Positions 8,037-19,322 are shown, numbered from the stretch's first letter. The stretch is 64,000 nt of DNA from Paenibacillus aceris (GCF_017874035.1 NZ_JAGGKV010000003.1:455269-519268); one strand, 5' to 3'. Numbers and translations: made by a program. Notes: generated by a model not told the origin, from the letters alone.

Positions 8037-10301
8037 TCAGCCTATCGCTTCCCTGCGCTGTTCTCTATACTGGCCTGGCGTCATGCCTTCCAGTTTGCGA
8101 AACTGGCGGATGAAATTTTGCGCGTTCGTGTACTGCAATCGTTCCGCAATTTCAGTAATTTTCATTTCCGTTCCGCTCAGCCAGCTTTTCGCCATATCAT
8201 GGCGGTAACCGGACAAGTATTCGCTAAAATTCATGCCCGCTTCCTTGCGGAACATCCTTCGAATATAGTGAGTACTGTAATTCAACCGAAGCGCGCACTG
8301 CTCCAGTGTCAAATCGCTGTCATAATGGGCATGGATGAGCTCCATAACCGAGCGGGATATGCTTTTGCCGGACGATTCGTGCCGCTTGCGGGTCAGCTCC
8401 ATCATCGGGTGAATCATCTGCGCGTTAAACCACACTTCAATTTCCTGCGGTGTCTTCAGTCGGAACATGTGCTCATACGCATTCCGCTGATCTGGAAAAA
8501 AGAGCTCACCGGTATCTCCCATGTCATACAAGATGCGGACGAGATCCGTCAATAGCATGGCAAAGGACATTCGGTAGACGTTGGGATCGCTTTCTACCCG
8601 CAGGACGTCCTGAATAAACTGGTGAAGCAGTTCCTCCGCTTTCTCCTTATCGAGAAACGCGATGGCCTGCGTAAGCTCCGACACCAAATGGTGCGGATAA
8701 TAGTGCTGTGACGTTTGTTTCGGCTTCAGATCGTCGAGATGCAGAATCGCTTTTTCCCCAAGCCGGATCCGGTATTGCAACGCTTCTTTGGCTTCAAGAA
8801 ATGCCCCGGACGTAGCAAACAGATGATCATAAGGACGGCTTATACCGATGCTGACTTTTAGTCCCAAATATTCATCTACGGCACTTTGTACCGACATGGC
8901 CAAAGCGCTCCATTCGGTGAGCAGTTCCATGCGGTTGTCCGTATCGCTGCCGACCAGCATGACCTGATAATTGCCGATGGGCATCGCATGAATGCGCTGC
9001 GGCGTCCCAACTAATTCAGAGGCGATATTATTAATTGCAAACAAGAGCAGATCCTGTTCGCCGGAATAGTAGCGCGTTTGGTCGAGCGTATCGATCTGCA
9101 GAACCAGAACGGCGTAGCGTTTCCAGGCAGGCAGTTGGAAGCGTTCCGCTTTCTCCTCCATCTCGCTGCGGTACAACTCGCCTTGAAACAGCTTCAGCAT
9201 AAAGTAATCCACGAGTTGGGCAGCCTGAATCTTCATTTGGCCCTCCAACTGCTCCTTGGACTGATAGAGCGAAGCGACCTGTGTGCCAATCCATTGCAAT
9301 TCGTCCTTGACCGCTGATCCTCCGCTTTGCGGCTTGCTATGGCGCATGGTGAATTCCATGAGATTCCGTACCGGGAAATACATTCGCTTGGAGGCCCAAT
9401 AAGAAAGCAGTGCGGCAAAGAGCAGCAGCACGACGCAGGCGGTCAGCGTGGCCCATCCGATCGCAGCGGATTCCTTCTTCGCTTCCTCCAGCGGGATCAC
9501 CGACACATAGGTCCAGTTATTGTAGCGGGATTGATTATAAATCACGCTGTATGGCTTCCCTGACAAGGTGCTGTTGAAATACCCTTGTGTTTTGCCGGTT
9601 TGCTGCAGATCCTTGGCCCAAGGCTCGGCAAGAACACTTTGCCCGATCCTTGCCGGATCGCTGTGAATGATAATCTTCATCTTATCATCCACGACCATGG
9701 TTTCCCTTGTGGAAAAGCCCCCCGTCAACAGCTTGGCCAGCTCCGTATTCGACATGCGAACGAATAAATAGCCTTTCGGTTCCGCAGCCATAGGCGGAAT
9801 TGTTTTTACAAGCTTAATGCCTGCAAAAGAGGCATCTTGGTCAGGCAGCCACCGGGACGTGTACACGTTGGCAAGCGCGTTTGCCGCTTTCGTGACATCC
9901 ATGCCGAAGTAAAAGCCACCGTCCTTGATATACCAGTTGTTCTGAAGACTGTGCAGCTCCGCCGTTTTCACGCCTAACTCATAGGTTTGAACGCCCAGAA
10001 GACCCTTCACCAGAAGCTCGATATCCTGAAAATCCTCAATCTCCATCCGTTTTCCAACAGAATTGACGACAAAAGGCGTCTCTGCGAAGCGGCCCGAGAC
10101 TTGATCAATAACCTTCAGAATCTGCTCAACCCGGCTTTGAGATTGCTGCAAAATAAACACATTCGCTTCGTTGACCTTAGCCTGAACAGTCGAAGTCGAT
10201 TGAAAGAAAGCGTATACACCTAGACAAAGCAACGGCACTGCACTGATCAATGAAGTCGTCACCAGCAGTTTAATCAGAAATGATGAGTATCGCGAAGGCA
10301 T
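8037..10301 (-). CDS. Membrane-anchored AraC-family transcriptional regulator
   Basis: The 754-residue protein has an N-terminal helix (about 8-30), an extracytoplasmic sensor region, a second helix near 290-312, a cytoplasmic linker, and a C-terminal AraC DNA-binding pair of helix-turn-helices (about 655-754; LTLEQCALRLNYS and ITEIAERLQY). This layout is typical of Paenibacillus regulators that sit beside Lpl-type importers and sense sugar outside the cell. The start chosen is ATG 10301 behind GGAGGAACTT; the longer frame to 10406 lacks a site and would put a charged leader before the first helix. It is transcribed toward the importer but has its own terminator. Confidence 0.87.
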   Translation of the reverse strand: MPSRYSSFLIKLLVTTSLISAVPLLCLGVYAFFQSTSTVQAKVNEANVFILQQSQSRVEQILKVIDQVSGRFAETPFVVNSVGKRMEIEDFQDIELLVKGLLGVQTYELGVKTAELHSLQNNWYIKDGGFYFGMDVTKAANALANVYTSRWLPDQDASFAGIKLVKTIPPMAAEPKGYLFVRMSNTELAKLLTGGFSTRETMVVDDKMKIIIHSDPARIGQSVLAEPWAKDLQQTGKTQGYFNSTLSGKPYSVIYNQSRYNNWTYVSVIPLEEAKKESAAIGWATLTACVVLLLFAALLSYWASKRMYFPVRNLMEFTMRHSKPQSGGSAVKDELQWIGTQVASLYQSKEQLEGQMKIQAAQLVDYFMLKLFQGELYRSEMEEKAERFQLPAWKRYAVLVLQIDTLDQTRYYSGEQDLLLFAINNIASELVGTPQRIHAMPIGNYQVMLVGSDTDNRMELLTEWSALAMSVQSAVDEYLGLKVSIGISRPYDHLFATSGAFLEAKEALQYRIRLGEKAILHLDDLKPKQTSQHYYPHHLVSELTQAIAFLDKEKAEELLHQFIQDVLRVESDPNVYRMSFAMLLTDLVRILYDMGDTGELFFPDQRNAYEHMFRLKTPQEIEVWFNAQMIHPMMELTRKRHESSGKSISRSVMELIHAHYDSDLTLEQCALRLNYSTHYIRRMFRKEAGMNFSEYLSGYRHDMAKSWLSGTEMKITEIAERLQYTNAQNFIRQFRKLEGMTPGQYREQRREAIG

Positions 10302-10511
10302 AAGTTCCTCCATCCGGCAAGATTCGTGGTTCCAATTGTAACATACGCCTTGGGCATTTGGGGACATCTTTTTGGCATAAGCTTCCTTGGCAATTCCACG
10401 TTTCACGACTTCATTTAAAAAGGGATCAACTGCTTGGGGCCCAAATAGAGCGAAATCTATGTTATTTTATATCTTACACAATGGGCGCTTGACTGACCCA
10501 ATGGAGTAAGC

Positions 10512-10526
10512 TTACATGACATGTAA
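10512..10526. promoter_or_regulatory. Perfect palindrome upstream of gdhA
   Basis: TTACATG-A-CATGTAA is an exact 15-bp dyad about 90 bp before the gdhA start, in AT-rich leader DNA with TATAAT-like boxes at 10566 and 10584. It may be an operator; no known regulator consensus was matched. Confidence 0.35.
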
Positions 10527-10591
10527 ATTTTATTTGCTCAATAGCTAAGGATAATGTAAAACTATTATAATAAACATTTTTACTATAATAG

Positions 10592-11983
<1,392 letters not shown>

Positions 11984-12014
11984 GGAAAACCGCAATAATC
12001 GCATACAATTGGAT

Positions 12015-12075
12015 TAAAACAAGCGTCTCTGCTCCGGTTCAGTCCGTCGGATCAAAGACGCTTGTTTCCTTTCCA
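12015..12075 (+). terminator. Terminator of gdhA
   Basis: AAACAAGCGTCT (12017-12028) pairs exactly with AGACGCTTGTTT (12056-12067), followed by CCTTTCC. It also lies between convergent genes and could serve the minus-strand acetyltransferase. Confidence 0.75.
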
Positions 12076-12089
12076 TAAGAGATCGATCT

Positions 12090-12644
12090 TCATTTAGCTG
12101 AGAAAAAATCTTCGTCCAGAATAGCGAACATCAAATGATCTTCGCGCTTCCCGTTTATCTCCAATAATTTCTTCGCAAGTCCTTCTTTCTTAAATCCAGC
12201 CTTCTCCAAAACTCTAATCGAACCCTGATTGCTCGGGAGCACCCCCGCTTCTACCCGATGTAAACCAGCTTCCTTAAAAGCAAAATTCAAGATCAGATCA
12301 ATAGCTTCCGTCATGTACCCCTTGCCATTATGTTTCTGGTCGAGACAATAGCCCAGAATACAATTTTGCAGCGCCCCTCGTCGGACTTCAAAAAATGAAA
12401 CTTCACCAATTAATTGATTCGTTTCATTCAAAAATATACCGAATGCGTAGCGCTTATCCTCATCTCTGCTCTTTGTCCATTGATCGATTATTTTCTCTTG
12501 CTGCTCTAGCGTATAAAACGATTCATTTCGTTTAGGCACCACTTGTTCAAACAGAGCTCGATTGTTCTGCATCAGATCAAGCAAAGCTTCTGCATCATTT
12601 GCACGAATAAATCGGATATGCACTCTTTCTCCCATATAACTCAT
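12090..12644 (-). CDS. GNAT-family N-acetyltransferase (RimJ/RimL-like)
   Basis: The 184-residue protein has the acetyl-CoA-binding motif QKHNGKGYM (in the Q/R-x-x-G-x-G/A pattern) followed by a helix, and the downstream NQGSIRVLEKAGF stretch typical of ribosomal-protein and small-molecule acetyltransferases. The substrate is not predictable. It ends close to the gdhA terminator and starts about 30 bp after the MATE gene's stop, so the two may be cotranscribed. Confidence 0.85.
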   Translation of the reverse strand: MSYMGERVHIRFIRANDAEALLDLMQNNRALFEQVVPKRNESFYTLEQQEKIIDQWTKSRDEDKRYAFGIFLNETNQLIGEVSFFEVRRGALQNCILGYCLDQKHNGKGYMTEAIDLILNFAFKEAGLHRVEAGVLPSNQGSIRVLEKAGFKKEGLAKKLLEINGKREDHLMFAILDEDFFSAK

Positions 12645-12675
12645 TGAATAACATCACCCTTTATGTGTTATATTC

Positions 12676-14082
12676 TTACTTCCCGCTCGAAGGTTCTACC
12701 AGGCGGTGCTTGTACCACCGATCTCCACGATAGCGCCATAGGAAGATTGCACCGCGCACACCCCACTCCAATTGCATCGCAGCCCATACTCCGAACACCC
12801 CGTAGCCTAACGTGATACCAAACACATAGCCTAGCACGACGCGAAACAACCACATGGTCAGCATCGAAGCGATGGAGGTGAACCGAGAATCCCCCGCTGC
12901 TCGCAGCGCACCCGGCAGCAGGAAGCTGATCGGCCATAGAGGGATCTGGGCCAACAGATTGACCAGCATGATGAGATACAGATCGTTCATAATTTCGGCC
13001 GGTGGACGGAACAGACTAACCATAGGCTTGAAGAACGGGATCAAAATGAGCCCGGTAACCACAAGAGATCCAGATGCCAGCCACAGAAAAGACCGCGTAA
13101 ATTTCCGGGCATCCTGAATATTGCGTCTCCCTATGCATTGCCCTACTACCGTTACAAGTGCTGTAGACAAGGCTATGGCCGGAATTTGTAAGAACATAGC
13201 GAATACGGAACTAATCGCGTTAGTCGCAATCGCATAAGTACCTAGGCTGACGATGTAGATTTGGGTTAACATTTTTCCCCCGTTAAAGAAAAGCTGCTCC
13301 GAGGCGAACGGCAGCCCGATGAACATGATTTTCTTGAACATGGAGAAATTCCAGTCCATCAAATCCTTAAGCCGAATTCGTAAGCTAGTGTCCAAACGGA
13401 GCAGGTAATACAACGCGCAAGCCGCCGCCAAATAACGGGAAATATTCACGGCTACACTCAACCCCAGAACACCCATGTCCAGGAAATGGACGAAGACGAC
13501 GTTCAGCAATACGTATGAGAGGTTCATGATCAAGGACAATACCAATGTCACCCTTGTTCTGCCGATCCCCCTCAGCGCTCCGCTGACCGCTTCCTTAAAC
13601 GCGATACCAACGTAAGATAACCCGCTTCCAACCAAGTAAGTGCCCGCATGGGAGAATACTTCCGGCTCCGCCGTTCCAAAAAGAAACTTCAGGATTGGAT
13701 GATAAAACAGGAGGACAACAAGGCTGAGGATTAACGCAGTCAAAGTCACCGCAGCCAGCGAGCTTGCCGCAGCCTTGGACACCATCTTGTCGTTCCCGCT
13801 TCCTTTATACTGTGCCACCACCACCGTGCCTCCGGTCGCTAAGGCGACGAAGACGTTAACCAAGAAGAGATTGAGAGAATCTACCATACTTACTGCGCTG
13901 ATCGCTGCCACTCCCGATGAACTGATCATGGCGGTGTTTACCAAGCTTAATCCAACGAGGAAGGCTTGGTCGATGAGAATCGGGAGAAACAATGAAATCA
14001 CCTGTCGGTAATCAATGGACTCCCCTGAAAGATATTTGTTCAAAATAGCATGACATCGAGCCTTATAACGAACCGGAATCAA
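12676..14082 (-). CDS. MATE-family multidrug or toxin efflux transporter
   Basis: The 468-residue protein has about twelve membrane helices in two related halves and the MATE sequence style (LFLPILIDQAF, FVALATGGTVVVAQYKG, LRGIGRTRVTL, GALRAAGDSRFT). MATE pumps export cationic compounds using Na+ or H+ gradients. The start is TTG 14082 behind GGAAGTGA. It lies upstream of the acetyltransferase with a short gap. The exported compound is unknown. Confidence 0.9.
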   Translation of the reverse strand: MIPVRYKARCHAILNKYLSGESIDYRQVISLFLPILIDQAFLVGLSLVNTAMISSSGVAAISAVSMVDSLNLFLVNVFVALATGGTVVVAQYKGSGNDKMVSKAAASSLAAVTLTALILSLVVLLFYHPILKFLFGTAEPEVFSHAGTYLVGSGLSYVGIAFKEAVSGALRGIGRTRVTLVLSLIMNLSYVLLNVVFVHFLDMGVLGLSVAVNISRYLAAACALYYLLRLDTSLRIRLKDLMDWNFSMFKKIMFIGLPFASEQLFFNGGKMLTQIYIVSLGTYAIATNAISSVFAMFLQIPAIALSTALVTVVGQCIGRRNIQDARKFTRSFLWLASGSLVVTGLILIPFFKPMVSLFRPPAEIMNDLYLIMLVNLLAQIPLWPISFLLPGALRAAGDSRFTSIASMLTMWLFRVVLGYVFGITLGYGVFGVWAAMQLEWGVRGAIFLWRYRGDRWYKHRLVEPSSGK

Positions 14083-14308
14083 AATAAGTCACTTCCCATC
14101 CAAAACGTCCGAAGTCGCCGCAACTACGGGAACAAGTCCAACTAAGTACCCCCATCGTGTAGCGATTTCCGTTGTCCCAAGTCCAAAAATAGCATCATGT
14201 TTCTTATCTACTTTATCATATAAACATTAGTTAAGAATGAAAATTAATAAAGCGATATAAGATTACATCTTATGTCACATTTATGCCAAGATATTTGAAA
14301 TAAACACA
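14083..14308. other. Intergenic gap upstream of the MATE gene
   Basis: This AT-rich stretch holds the MATE leader. No ORF, RNA structure or repeat was seen apart from the glucosidase terminator immediately to the right. Confidence 0.5.
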
Positions 14309-14351
14309 AAGAAACGGCTCTGCCGCAGAAACTGCGGGCTGAGCCGTTTTT
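14309..14351 (-). terminator. Terminator of the alpha-glucoside operon
   Basis: AAACGGCTC (14312-14320) with inner CCGCA pairs with TGCGG and GAGCCGTTT. The minus-strand reading ends in TTTCTTTGTGTTT. Confidence 0.87.
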
Positions 14352-14372
14352 ATTTGAAAGGGTGGATAACGT

Positions 14373-16055
14373 TTAGTTCAGCTTGAATACTTGAGCTTCA
14401 TAAGGACGCAGCTCCAGATGCTGCAAATCCAAACCTTCATTTATTTCATAGTTGCCTATCAGTTGTTTAATCGATGTACAAGCAACCGTATTTGGAAGCT
14501 GTAACGTTACAGGCGTTTCATAGAAATTTAAAACAACCAGCAAGCGCTCCTCTCCCATAGTCCGAGTATACGCATAAATGCGCTCATCCTGTTCCAAGAG
14601 TACATCATACTTTCCGTATACGATCACATCATGCTGCTTACGAAGCTCGATTAAGCGGCGGTAGTAATGAAAGATAGAATCCGGATCACTGAGTGCCTCT
14701 TCGGCATTGATCTTCGTATAATTCGGATTTACAGTAAGCCAGGGCGTCCCGGTTGTGAAACCGCCGTGCAAAGTAGTGTCCCATTGCATTGGAGTACGGG
14801 CGTTATCCCTGCCTTTGCTGTAAATGGAAGCCATTATATTCTCAACGCTATGTCCCGCCTCGCGGTATTCCTTGTACATATTGAGCGTCTCAATATCTTG
14901 ATATTGATCGATGGATTCGAATTTGACATTCGTCATACCCAGTTCCTCGCCTTGATAGATGTATGGCGTCCCTTGGAGCGTGTGAAGCAGTGTGGCCAGC
15001 ATTTTGGCAGATTCATTTCGATGCTCGCCATCATTCCCAAAACGTGAAACCATTCGCGGCTGATCATGATTGTTCAAATACAAGCTATTCCAGCCTTTGC
15101 CAAACATCTCGGTCTGCCATTTGCTCATAATACGCTTAAACTCAGGAAGACTCCATGGCTGTACATTCCACTTTCCACCAGGACCGGAGTCAATATCCAT
15201 CAGCTCGAACTGGAACACCATGTTCAGCTCGCCCCGATCCTCGCCTACGTACTTCACTGCTTCTTCCGGCGTCACGCCAATGGTTTCACCTACGGTCATT
15301 ACATCGTATTTGGACAGGACCTCACGGTTCATTTCCTGTAAAAACTCATGAATTCGCGGTCCGTTCATGAAGTGTTCTCCGCCGAAATTGTATGTTCCAT
15401 CTCCGGACGCGTCCGGCAAACCTTGCACCTTGCTGATGAGGTTAATGACATCCATCCGGAAGCCGTCAATTCCTTTATCGAGCCACCAGGTCATCATGTC
15501 GTACACCTCACGGCGTACTTTTTCATTCTCCCAATTCAGGTCCGGTTGTTTCTTGGAGAATAAATGCAGAAAGTACTGACCCGTCGTTTCATCTAACTCC
15601 CAGGCCGATCCACTGAAGAAGGAAGACCAGTTGTTAGGCTCCTGCTCGCATTTGCCATCCCTCCAAATGTAGTAATCCCGATAAGGATTCTCCTTGGACT
15701 TGCGAGACTCGGCAAACCATACATGCTCATCCGAACTGTGGTTGACAACAAGGTCCATAATCAGCTTCATGCCACGGCTGTGCAGTCCGTCCAGCAATTG
15801 TTCCCAATCGCCAATCGTGCCGAAGTCATCCATAATGCTTTGGTAGTTGCTAATGTCATAGCCGTTATCATCGTTGGGAGATTCATAGACTGGAGACAGC
15901 CAAATGATATCTACCCCAAGCTTCTTTAAATAATCCAGCCTGGAAATGATACCGGGAATATCCCCGATCCCGTCGCCGTTGCTGTCCTGGAAGCTGCGGG
16001 GATAAATCTGATACACAACACTTTCTTTCCACCAAGTTCTATTCAAGTTGTTCAT
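14373..16055 (-). CDS. malL: GH13 alpha-glucosidase / oligo-1,6-glucosidase
   Basis: The 560-residue protein is the normal size for MalL-type glucosidases. It has GH13 region I DLVVNH (101-106), the nucleophile in GFRMD (Asp202), the acid/base in VGET (Glu257) and NNHDQPR (Asp331). Val203 after the nucleophile is the residue linked to alpha-1,6 preference in this subfamily (Thr favours alpha-1,4), so isomalto-oligosaccharides are likely substrates; that is inference. No signal peptide, so it acts in the cytoplasm on imported sugars. The start is ATG 16055 behind AGGAG at 7 nt; the longer frame to 16151 overlaps the permease end. Last gene of the operon. Confidence 0.92.
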   Translation of the reverse strand: MNNLNRTWWKESVVYQIYPRSFQDSNGDGIGDIPGIISRLDYLKKLGVDIIWLSPVYESPNDDNGYDISNYQSIMDDFGTIGDWEQLLDGLHSRGMKLIMDLVVNHSSDEHVWFAESRKSKENPYRDYYIWRDGKCEQEPNNWSSFFSGSAWELDETTGQYFLHLFSKKQPDLNWENEKVRREVYDMMTWWLDKGIDGFRMDVINLISKVQGLPDASGDGTYNFGGEHFMNGPRIHEFLQEMNREVLSKYDVMTVGETIGVTPEEAVKYVGEDRGELNMVFQFELMDIDSGPGGKWNVQPWSLPEFKRIMSKWQTEMFGKGWNSLYLNNHDQPRMVSRFGNDGEHRNESAKMLATLLHTLQGTPYIYQGEELGMTNVKFESIDQYQDIETLNMYKEYREAGHSVENIMASIYSKGRDNARTPMQWDTTLHGGFTTGTPWLTVNPNYTKINAEEALSDPDSIFHYYRRLIELRKQHDVIVYGKYDVLLEQDERIYAYTRTMGEERLLVVLNFYETPVTLQLPNTVACTSIKQLIGNYEINEGLDLQHLELRPYEAQVFKLN

Positions 16056-16111
16056 GTTGGTACTCCTATCACATATCTCTTTTATATATTTTTCTCTGTC
16101 ATTCCATGTTT

Positions 16112-16933
16112 TTACTTCACAGCACCTTGCGTAATGCCATTGATAATCCACTTTTGCGCGATCAGATATACGATAACCATCGGGGCAAGCGCGAGCAAAT
16201 ACGAGGCAAAAGCCAAGTTAAAGTCCGTGCTGAATTGACCTTGGAACACATACTGCACAAGAGGAAGTGTATACGATTCCGGTTTACCCAAAATAATGAG
16301 CGGCAGCATAAAATCATTCCACGTCGACAAACAGCTTAAAATGGCGATGGTGGCATTAATCGGTGCGAGCAGCGGAAAAATAATTCGCCAGAAGGTTCCA
16401 TAAGTTGAAGCACCGTCAACCGTAGCGGCTTCTTCCAATTCAAGCGGTATGGTGCGGATATAACCGACATATACAAAAATGTTAAAAGCGAGTCCGTACA
16501 CAATGTAGAGAATAATTAACCCCGGCATGTTGTTCATATGCAAATCCGTTGTCAGTTTTACAATCGGAAGCATAATAATTTGGAAAGGAATGAACATCGC
16601 GCTAATGAAATAAAAATATAAGCCTTTAAAAAACTTCTTGTTCATATTCCGCGCAATCGCATAGGAAACGAGCGAGTTGGTCAGAAGGATGAAACCAACG
16701 GAACATACGGTGATAACAAAGCTGTTCCCGAAAGCCGAGAAAAAGTTGGTCGCCTCAATGGCATTCGCAAAGTTCTCAAAGTGCAATCCCGTCGGCAGCG
16801 AAAAAACCGATTTCGCCATCTCCTCCGGATTTTTCAGTGCAATAGCAACCGCCATATATAAAGGGAACAAAATCAACAATGATCCCAGTGCGATCAAACT
16901 CGTGACGATCCAGTTCGTGGAGTGTTTTGTCAT
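16112..16933 (-). CDS. Carbohydrate ABC transporter permease (MalG type)
   Basis: The 273-residue membrane protein has six helices and an EAA loop (EEAATVDGAS, then PLLAP). Its start codon overlaps the stop of the MalF-type gene, indicating translational coupling. It forms the inner-membrane channel with that partner. No ATPase gene is present, so a shared MsmX-type ATPase is expected. Confidence 0.9.
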   Translation of the reverse strand: MTKHSTNWIVTSLIALGSLLILFPLYMAVAIALKNPEEMAKSVFSLPTGLHFENFANAIEATNFFSAFGNSFVITVCSVGFILLTNSLVSYAIARNMNKKFFKGLYFYFISAMFIPFQIIMLPIVKLTTDLHMNNMPGLIILYIVYGLAFNIFVYVGYIRTIPLELEEAATVDGASTYGTFWRIIFPLLAPINATIAILSCLSTWNDFMLPLIILGKPESYTLPLVQYVFQGQFSTDFNLAFASYLLALAPMVIVYLIAQKWIINGITQGAVK

Positions 16934-17799
16934 TATGCTTCCATCTCCCGTTTCTGCAAAAATTTAAGCTGTACGACGGAGATGACCACAATCACGATAA
17001 AATAAATGACGGCATTCGCAGATTGGTAGGCAAATTCTCCGCCTTGAAAGCCGCCTTGATAAATCAAGAAGGCAATGGACTGTGTAGCGCGACCAGGTCC
17101 GCCTCCCGTCAATGCGACGATCTGGTCAAATACCATTAGGGAACCCTTCATAGCCAGTACCATATTAATCGTGAAGAAGGAAGAGATCATCGGAAATGTG
17201 ATTTTCCAAAACGTCTGCCATTTACCGGCCCCGTCCAAACTGGATGCTTCATAGATATCTTGTGGAATCGTTTGAAGTCCTGAGAGATAAAGAATCGTGT
17301 TAAACGCAATTCCTTGCCATACAGCTACGATAACGATCCCGATCCAGGCCCATTGTTCATTGCCTAGAATGTTGGTGGACAGAAACTCGATTCCTAATTT
17401 CTCTCCCCACGTCGGAACAACGTTGGCAAATAGATAATTGAAAATATAACTGACAATAAGTACACCAAGCACGTTAGGGAGGAAGTAAACACCCCGGAAG
17501 AAATTACGGAATTTAATACGTGAGTTTAAACCTAATGCAATGAGCAAACTTATCACATTAATGAATATGGTAACGACGATAGCGTATTTAAAAGTAAACA
17601 AATACGAGTTAATCACATTGTCATCTTGAAAGAGGCTAATAAAATTCTTAAAGCCGACAAATTCATATCCTTCGCTGTACCCGTCCCAATTCGTAAATGC
17701 GTAATAAATGCCTTGTAAGGCAGGAAAGGTATGAAATGCGAAAAATAGGAGCAAAGCTGGTATTGCCATGCTGTAAAACGCCGCTTTTTTTGAAACCAT
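16933..17799 (-). CDS. Carbohydrate ABC transporter permease (MalF type)
   Basis: The 288-residue permease has six helices and the loop YEASSLDGAGKWQTFW. It starts at ATG 17799 behind a GGAGGATCATC site and is separated from the binding-protein gene by a hairpin. It pairs with the MalG-type subunit. The glucosidase at the end of the operon makes an alpha-glucoside the likely cargo. Confidence 0.9.
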   Translation of the reverse strand: MVSKKAAFYSMAIPALLLFFAFHTFPALQGIYYAFTNWDGYSEGYEFVGFKNFISLFQDDNVINSYLFTFKYAIVVTIFINVISLLIALGLNSRIKFRNFFRGVYFLPNVLGVLIVSYIFNYLFANVVPTWGEKLGIEFLSTNILGNEQWAWIGIVIVAVWQGIAFNTILYLSGLQTIPQDIYEASSLDGAGKWQTFWKITFPMISSFFTINMVLAMKGSLMVFDQIVALTGGGPGRATQSIAFLIYQGGFQGGEFAYQSANAVIYFIVIVVISVVQLKFLQKREMEA

Positions 17800-17822
17800 G
17801 ATGATCCTCCTTTAATAAATAG

Positions 17823-17847
17823 GGAGAGAGCGCCTTACGGCGCTCTT
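17823..17847 (-). terminator. Intercistronic hairpin between binding protein and permeases
   Basis: GAGAGCGCC pairs with GGCGCTCTTC around a TTAC loop. The minus-strand T tract is weak (CCCTATTTATT), so it probably terminates partially or protects the upstream message, giving more binding protein than permease. Confidence 0.55.
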
Positions 17848-17867
17848 CTTCTATGTGCAGTCGGCGC

Positions 17868-19136
17868 TTATTTGCGGCTAGCAACTTTATCCCACTCGGT
17901 ATCAAATTGTTTCACATAAGCATTTACATCTTTTTTCTGCAGGTAGCTTTGGATAATGGTGTCCGCTTTAACAGCACCAGGAATGTAGTGATCGGAGAAG
18001 TCTTCAATGGCGCCGCTCGTGAACGAAGCATTCAGATCCTGTACGCTTGCATCGGTTTGATTCACGTTTTTGACGGCAGAGAAAGCTTTTTGCTCATCGA
18101 TGTACGTTTGAACGTTCTCAGCTTTCAGCATAAATTCAATAAACTTCTTAGCTTCTTCAGGATGCTTGCTATTTTTGGAAATAGTCAGCAATGTATCAAC
18201 GCCGGAAATAACTTTATTCTTAGACGGGTCGTTAGTAGCAGGGAATGGGAACACACCCAAATCTATGCTTGGATTTGCTTTTTTAATTTCCGGAATGGCC
18301 CATACACCTTGCAGGTACATCGCGGATTCGCCTTTAGCGAAAGCAGTGTTACCATCGTTGTAGCCCTTGCCCATCATATCCTTTTGACCAAAATCCAGCA
18401 GCTTTAATTGTTTGTCAGCTACTTCACGGAATTCTGGGCTGTCAAACTTAACGGAGCCTTTAGATCTTTTATCATAGAAATCAATGCCCACGATGTCAGT
18501 CGATAAGGAGTTAAAAGGCACCATCACCGTCCAAGAGTCTTTAATCGTCAGATAGAACGGAGTTTTACCGGCATCTTTGACCTTTTGCGCGGTAGCCAGC
18601 AACTCATCCCAAGTTTTGGGAACGCTTAACCCCAACTCTTTAAACATGGTCTTATTGTAAATAACGCCACTTGCATTAGCTGTAAAAGGAATAGCGTATA
18701 GCTGCTCGCTACCTGTTAGCTTCTTCAACATGCTTATATAGGAAGGCTGGATATTCGCTGTAAGGGAATCGTTCGAAAAATCAGTAAATAAACCGCTTTT
18801 GGATAGTTGAGCGAACGTATCCGTTGCTCCAAGACCAATGATATCAGGCACGTCCTTTTTGGCGACGCGTGTTTTCAAAACGGTTTCCGCATCTGGCGGG
18901 TTCACTTGTGTCACTGTGATGTTCGGATTCGCATCGTTAAACTTTTTTACGAGAGCATCAAAAGAAGCTTTAGCTTCCGTCTTATTCTGGAAAAACTCCA
19001 GCTTTACTTTCTCCCCATTCGCAGCAGGAGCTGCCGTGTTGGAAGCAGCTTCACTATTCGTCTTTCCGCCTCCGCAGCCTGCAAGTACTGAAAGTGCAAG
19101 GACACTTGTAAAAATAGTTGTAACTGTTTTTTTCAT
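17868..19136 (-). CDS. Sugar-binding lipoprotein of the alpha-glucoside importer
   Basis: The 422-residue extracellular binding protein has a lipoprotein signal with LAGC lipobox (Cys21). The start chosen is ATG 19136, 8 nt after GGAGG; an ATG five codons earlier overlaps that site. Size and composition fit the MalE/MsmE-like family 1 binding proteins. It is the first gene of the operon and delivers sugar to the two permeases. The paired operators at 19192 and 19313 lie in its upstream region, so the LacI protein encoded next should repress it. Confidence 0.9.
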   Translation of the reverse strand: MKKTVTTIFTSVLALSVLAGCGGGKTNSEAASNTAAPAANGEKVKLEFFQNKTEAKASFDALVKKFNDANPNITVTQVNPPDAETVLKTRVAKKDVPDIIGLGATDTFAQLSKSGLFTDFSNDSLTANIQPSYISMLKKLTGSEQLYAIPFTANASGVIYNKTMFKELGLSVPKTWDELLATAQKVKDAGKTPFYLTIKDSWTVMVPFNSLSTDIVGIDFYDKRSKGSVKFDSPEFREVADKQLKLLDFGQKDMMGKGYNDGNTAFAKGESAMYLQGVWAIPEIKKANPSIDLGVFPFPATNDPSKNKVISGVDTLLTISKNSKHPEEAKKFIEFMLKAENVQTYIDEQKAFSAVKNVNQTDASVQDLNASFTSGAIEDFSDHYIPGAVKADTIIQSYLQKKDVNAYVKQFDTEWDKVASRK

Positions 19137-19191
19137 CGAGGAAACCTCCATTTTATAATGAAATATGAGTAAGTCTGAACTTCATCGTGAG

Positions 19192-19201
19192 TAAACGTTT
19201 A
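19192..19201. promoter_or_regulatory. LacI-family operator, copy 1
   Basis: TAAACGTTTA, a perfect 10-bp palindrome with a central CG as LacI-family proteins prefer, lies 56 bp upstream of the binding-protein start. Confidence 0.75.
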
Positions 19202-19312
19202 ACCTATTCAGAAAAAAAATAGTCCCTATAAATTGCTATACATCACCACCCTTAAAAAGTAAATCATGTTTAATTTCCAATATTCCAAGTGCTTAGAAGC
19301 ACATATTCTAGT

Positions 19313-19322
19313 TAAACGTTTA
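19313..19322. promoter_or_regulatory. LacI-family operator, copy 2
   Basis: A second TAAACGTTTA, extended to GTTAAACGTTTAC, lies 121 bp from copy 1, between the lacI stop and the binding-protein promoter region. Paired sites could allow looping. Confidence 0.7.
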
